DNA of 8,183 bases, from assembly GCA_946885845.1 (NCBI GenBank), contig CAMPHJ010000073.1:1-8183 (forward strand), in the 5' to 3' direction. Positions 6,342 through 8,183 of this stretch are shown in pieces. The notes under the pieces were generated by a model. That model was not told where the DNA came from. It searched no databases and saw only the letters and a list, made by a program, of their open reading frames with translations. Each line of letters opens with the position of its first letter. Position 1 is the stretch's first letter. This DNA is from an uncultured Sphingobium sp. Lineage in GTDB: Bacteria > Pseudomonadota > Alphaproteobacteria > Sphingomonadales > Sphingomonadaceae. The position numbers and the translations under genes are program-made.

Positions 6342-7340
6342 TCAGGCGTCCGCTGGTTGCAGTTTCGAAAGCTGGCGCGACGCCTTTACGCTGCTCCGTT
6401 CCCGAGCGCCCAGCAACAAGGCGAGAAGAGGACTGCGCCCGGTAGCGACGTGCGCCATGGCGAGCAGCAGAATGGCCAGCGCCAACGTCGTCAGGGCGTT
6501 GCAGCCTGCAAATATGGCCAGGCTCATGACGAGCGGATGCCATAGATAGAAGAACAGGCTGCCGCGCCCAATCGCCTCAACCGCCGGAAAGCGCCAGCGC
6601 CACTCTGTCCAACTGCGCAGGAGGGCAATAAGGCCGATGCACATCAGCAGGCGCGCGGGAACATAGGCGAGTTGATCGCCGCTGCCATAAAGCGCCGCCC
6701 ACCAGACAAGCCCCAGCCCCGCCGCGATCGACGCCATCCAGATATGCTGCCGCGAGAGAGGACGCGCGGCCATCCACATGCCGAAGAAGAAATAGACCGG
6801 ATAATAGAGGAAACGACTGTCGGGAGCGAGCGGTCCCTGTCCTACCGCTGCATGGCCGAGGCCAAATCCGTACATCGCCGCCAGGCTGATGGGAGCGCTA
6901 AGCGCGAGAAGTGTGAGCGGGGAAAAGGGCAGGAGTCGTGTTGCAAGAATGAAGCAGAATAATGCCGGGATATACCAGAGGTGGAAGACCGGGCGCAGAA
7001 ACAGGTCGACGGGTGCGGTCCAGGACAGAGGGACATGGCTGATTGTTACATAGATGGAGGTGGCGACCGCCCAAGGGAGCAGCATCCGGCGACCGTAGCG
7101 AAACAGTAAAGTGCCGGGCGCGTCTTCGCGTGTTCGTGCGACGTTCAGAAGATAGCCTGAAATGCCGACCATCAAAGACATGCGGAAACCTGACCCGATC
7201 CAGAAGGCCGGGTTGCTGACGTGGGTGATCTCCATCACGTGGCCACCCATCACCAGCAGGATGAGCAAGCCCTTCAGCAGATCAATAGAGGGGGTGTTCT
7301 TCGCCAAGTCAGATGTCCATGCCTTACGAAGGCGGGACAT
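6342..7340 (-). CDS. Acyltransferase-3 family integral membrane protein (probable O-acyltransferase)
   Basis: Predicted inner-membrane enzyme that moves an acyl, usually acetyl, group onto a sugar, lipid or other envelope molecule. It has 332 aa and about ten hydrophobic segments. The family's opening pattern is present: SIDLLKGLLILLVMGGHV (18-35), with D20, K23, G24 and the key H34. Also seen are the basic RYGRRMLLPWAV (81-92), HLWYIPALFCFIL (120-132), YYPVYFFFGMWMA (179-191) and SLFFYLWHPLV (261-271). Gly-rich SGYLLNVART (61-70) fits the membrane region that meets the acyl donor. A cytoplasmic basic tail ends the protein. The ATG at 7340 is just before the conserved region; its ribosome binding site is poor. 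It lies 38 bp behind the CysQ-like gene and may be co-transcribed. No polysaccharide genes flank it, so the acceptor is unknown. Confidence 0.88.
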   Translation of the reverse strand: MSRLRKAWTSDLAKNTPSIDLLKGLLILLVMGGHVMEITHVSNPAFWIGSGFRMSLMVGISGYLLNVARTREDAPGTLLFRYGRRMLLPWAVATSIYVTISHVPLSWTAPVDLFLRPVFHLWYIPALFCFILATRLLPFSPLTLLALSAPISLAAMYGFGLGHAAVGQGPLAPDSRFLYYPVYFFFGMWMAARPLSRQHIWMASIAAGLGLVWWAALYGSGDQLAYVPARLLMCIGLIALLRSWTEWRWRFPAVEAIGRGSLFFYLWHPLVMSLAIFAGCNALTTLALAILLLAMAHVATGRSPLLALLLGARERSSVKASRQLSKLQPADA

Positions 7341-7378
7341 TAAGGCGAGACGCTTTTGTTTAGGTTAAGACACGCCCA

Positions 7379-8176
7379 TCAGCCGCGCGCCAACAAGTCG
7401 CGGGCGCGGGGGGCGAGGCGGTCGGCGGCGGCGGCGTGGATGCCGGGGGCCGCGCAGAGAAGGCCAAAGGCGGTCGGCTGTGGACGGTTGAACGACAGCG
7501 GGTCGCCCAGAGCATCGGTGACGATCGCGCCCGATTCCTGCGCGATCAGGGCGGCGGCGGCGACGTCCCATTCATTGCCCCAACGCACGGTGGCGACCAG
7601 ATCCGCCTCGTCCGCGGCGACCATTGCCATGCGCAGGGCGATGCTGTTGGGCTTTTCAACGGTGACAAGGTCGCTGTCGTAGCGGGGCAGATGATCGGCG
7701 GGGACGCGAGCGCCGGGCAGGCGGTTGCGCGTCCCGGCGGTGAGCGCCCGCCCATTGCGGCTGGCCCCCTGCCCCGCCTGCGCCAGCCACAGCTGGTTGC
7801 GGGCAGGCGCGGCGAGGATGCCGACGCGCACCGCGCCCCGTTCGACCAGCGCCACCGATACGGCCCAGCCGGTGCGACCGCGCAGATAATCGCGGGTGCC
7901 ATCGATCGGATCGACGACCCACACACGCGACAGGTCAAGCCGGTGCACGGTGTCGGCGGTTTCTTCCGACAGCCAGCCAGCCCCCGGATCGATCGCGCCC
8001 AGGGTCCGCCGCAACATCCCGTCGATTTCCAGGTCCGCTTCACAGACGGGATGGCCGGGCACTTTTTCCCATTGGCGCACGAGCGTCTGCCCGCCCGCCC
8101 AGAGCGTCAATGCGCGATCCGCCGCATCCGATACCGCGCCGACGATAGCGCGCAGGTCGATGTCAGCCCCCGGCAA
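7379..8176 (-). CDS. CysQ-like 3'(2'),5'-bisphosphate nucleotidase / inositol monophosphatase family
   Basis: Mg2+-dependent, Li+-sensitive phosphatase superfamily; in bacteria such proteins usually turn 3'-phosphoadenosine 5'-phosphate into AMP (sulfate assimilation) or hydrolyse inositol phosphates. The 265-aa protein has the full metal site: WLSEETAD (68-75, E71/E72), VVDPIDGTRDYL (87-98, D89, D92) and WGNEWDVAAAALIAQESG (199-216, D204). The substrate-loop region reads GHPVCEADLEID (41-52), where most relatives have Thr instead of C45. The start is TTG at 8176: the codon above it in frame is preceded by a stop, and no in-frame ATG stands before the first conserved region. It overlaps the upstream gene by 14 bp. 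The choice of CysQ over inositol monophosphatase rests on my memory of this gene order next to tldD/pmbA in alphaproteobacteria, so no gene symbol is given. Confidence 0.85.
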   Translation of the reverse strand: MPGADIDLRAIVGAVSDAADRALTLWAGGQTLVRQWEKVPGHPVCEADLEIDGMLRRTLGAIDPGAGWLSEETADTVHRLDLSRVWVVDPIDGTRDYLRGRTGWAVSVALVERGAVRVGILAAPARNQLWLAQAGQGASRNGRALTAGTRNRLPGARVPADHLPRYDSDLVTVEKPNSIALRMAMVAADEADLVATVRWGNEWDVAAAALIAQESGAIVTDALGDPLSFNRPQPTAFGLLCAAPGIHAAAADRLAPRARDLLARG

Positions 8177-8183
8177 TGGTCAT
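8163..8183 (-). CDS. Last six codons of an upstream gene, possibly TldD/PmbA family (5' part outside window)
   Basis: On the minus strand, from the right edge, the reading MTIAGG ends in TGA at 8165-8163. A TIAGG-like ending resembles the C-terminus of TldD/PmbA-type proteins, modulators of microcin and gyrase toxins, which in alphaproteobacteria often precede a CysQ-like gene. With six residues this is only a suggestion; the ATG at the very edge could also be a chance codon. The overlap with the TTG start of the next gene would fit translational coupling. Confidence 0.4.
   Translation of the reverse strand: MTIAGG

Noticed and set aside
1..8183. tRNA, rRNA, CRISPR arrays, insertion sequences or att sites
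   Set aside because: No tRNA-like cloverleaf, regularly spaced repeats, transposase motifs or terminal inverted repeats were noticed on either strand; gene content and base composition look uniform.

Overview
The window is high-GC, densely packed bacterial chromosomal DNA. The gene set and wording of the proteins point to an alphaproteobacterium of the Sphingomonadales (Sphingobium/Sphingomonas-like): a large TonB-dependent receptor of the type expanded in sphingomonads, an exodeoxyribonuclease VII large subunit followed by a DUF2093 protein and an M23 peptidase, divergent purD, a membrane-anchored helix-hairpin-helix protein of the alphaproteobacterial COG3743 type, and a CysQ-like phosphatase. 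The taxonomic call is from recognition, not from a search.

Layout. Positions 1-1493 (minus) hold the N-terminal half of a TonB-dependent receptor that runs off the left edge. It starts with GTG and has a good ribosome binding site. Positions 1494-1816 are the only sizeable non-coding stretch. It holds a perfect TATAAT -10 box for the receptor, two small palindromes, a predicted leader of about 165 nt with a hairpin near its 5' end, and a stem-loop just after the M23 gene. Positions 1817-4446 (minus) form a tight three-gene run, xseA > DUF2093 > M23 peptidase, the last two overlapping by 8 bp. At 4446/4454 xseA and purD stand head to head with only about 7 bp between start codons, or overlapping if xseA starts at 4461, so their control signals must lie inside each other's coding sequence.

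purD (4454-5731, plus) is followed by its own small transcription unit, a membrane-anchored helix-hairpin-helix protein (5804-6337, plus), with a credible promoter and a strong Shine-Dalgarno. This gene meets an acyltransferase-3 membrane protein (6342-7340, minus) tail to tail with a 4-bp gap. Behind it lie a CysQ/inositol-monophosphatase family gene (7379-8176, minus, TTG start) and, at the right edge, the last six codons of another minus-strand gene, probably a TldD/PmbA-family C-terminus.

Functionally this is mostly housekeeping: purine synthesis (PurD), DNA repair (XseA), envelope maintenance (M23 peptidase), sulfur or inositol phosphate metabolism (CysQ-like), with accessory envelope functions (receptor, acyltransferase). 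No mobile element, CRISPR array, RNA gene or clear novel defence or biosynthetic system was seen. The points most worth following are the xseA/purD start arrangement, the clamp-binding-like XseA tail, the receptor control region, and the membrane-tethered helix-hairpin-helix protein.
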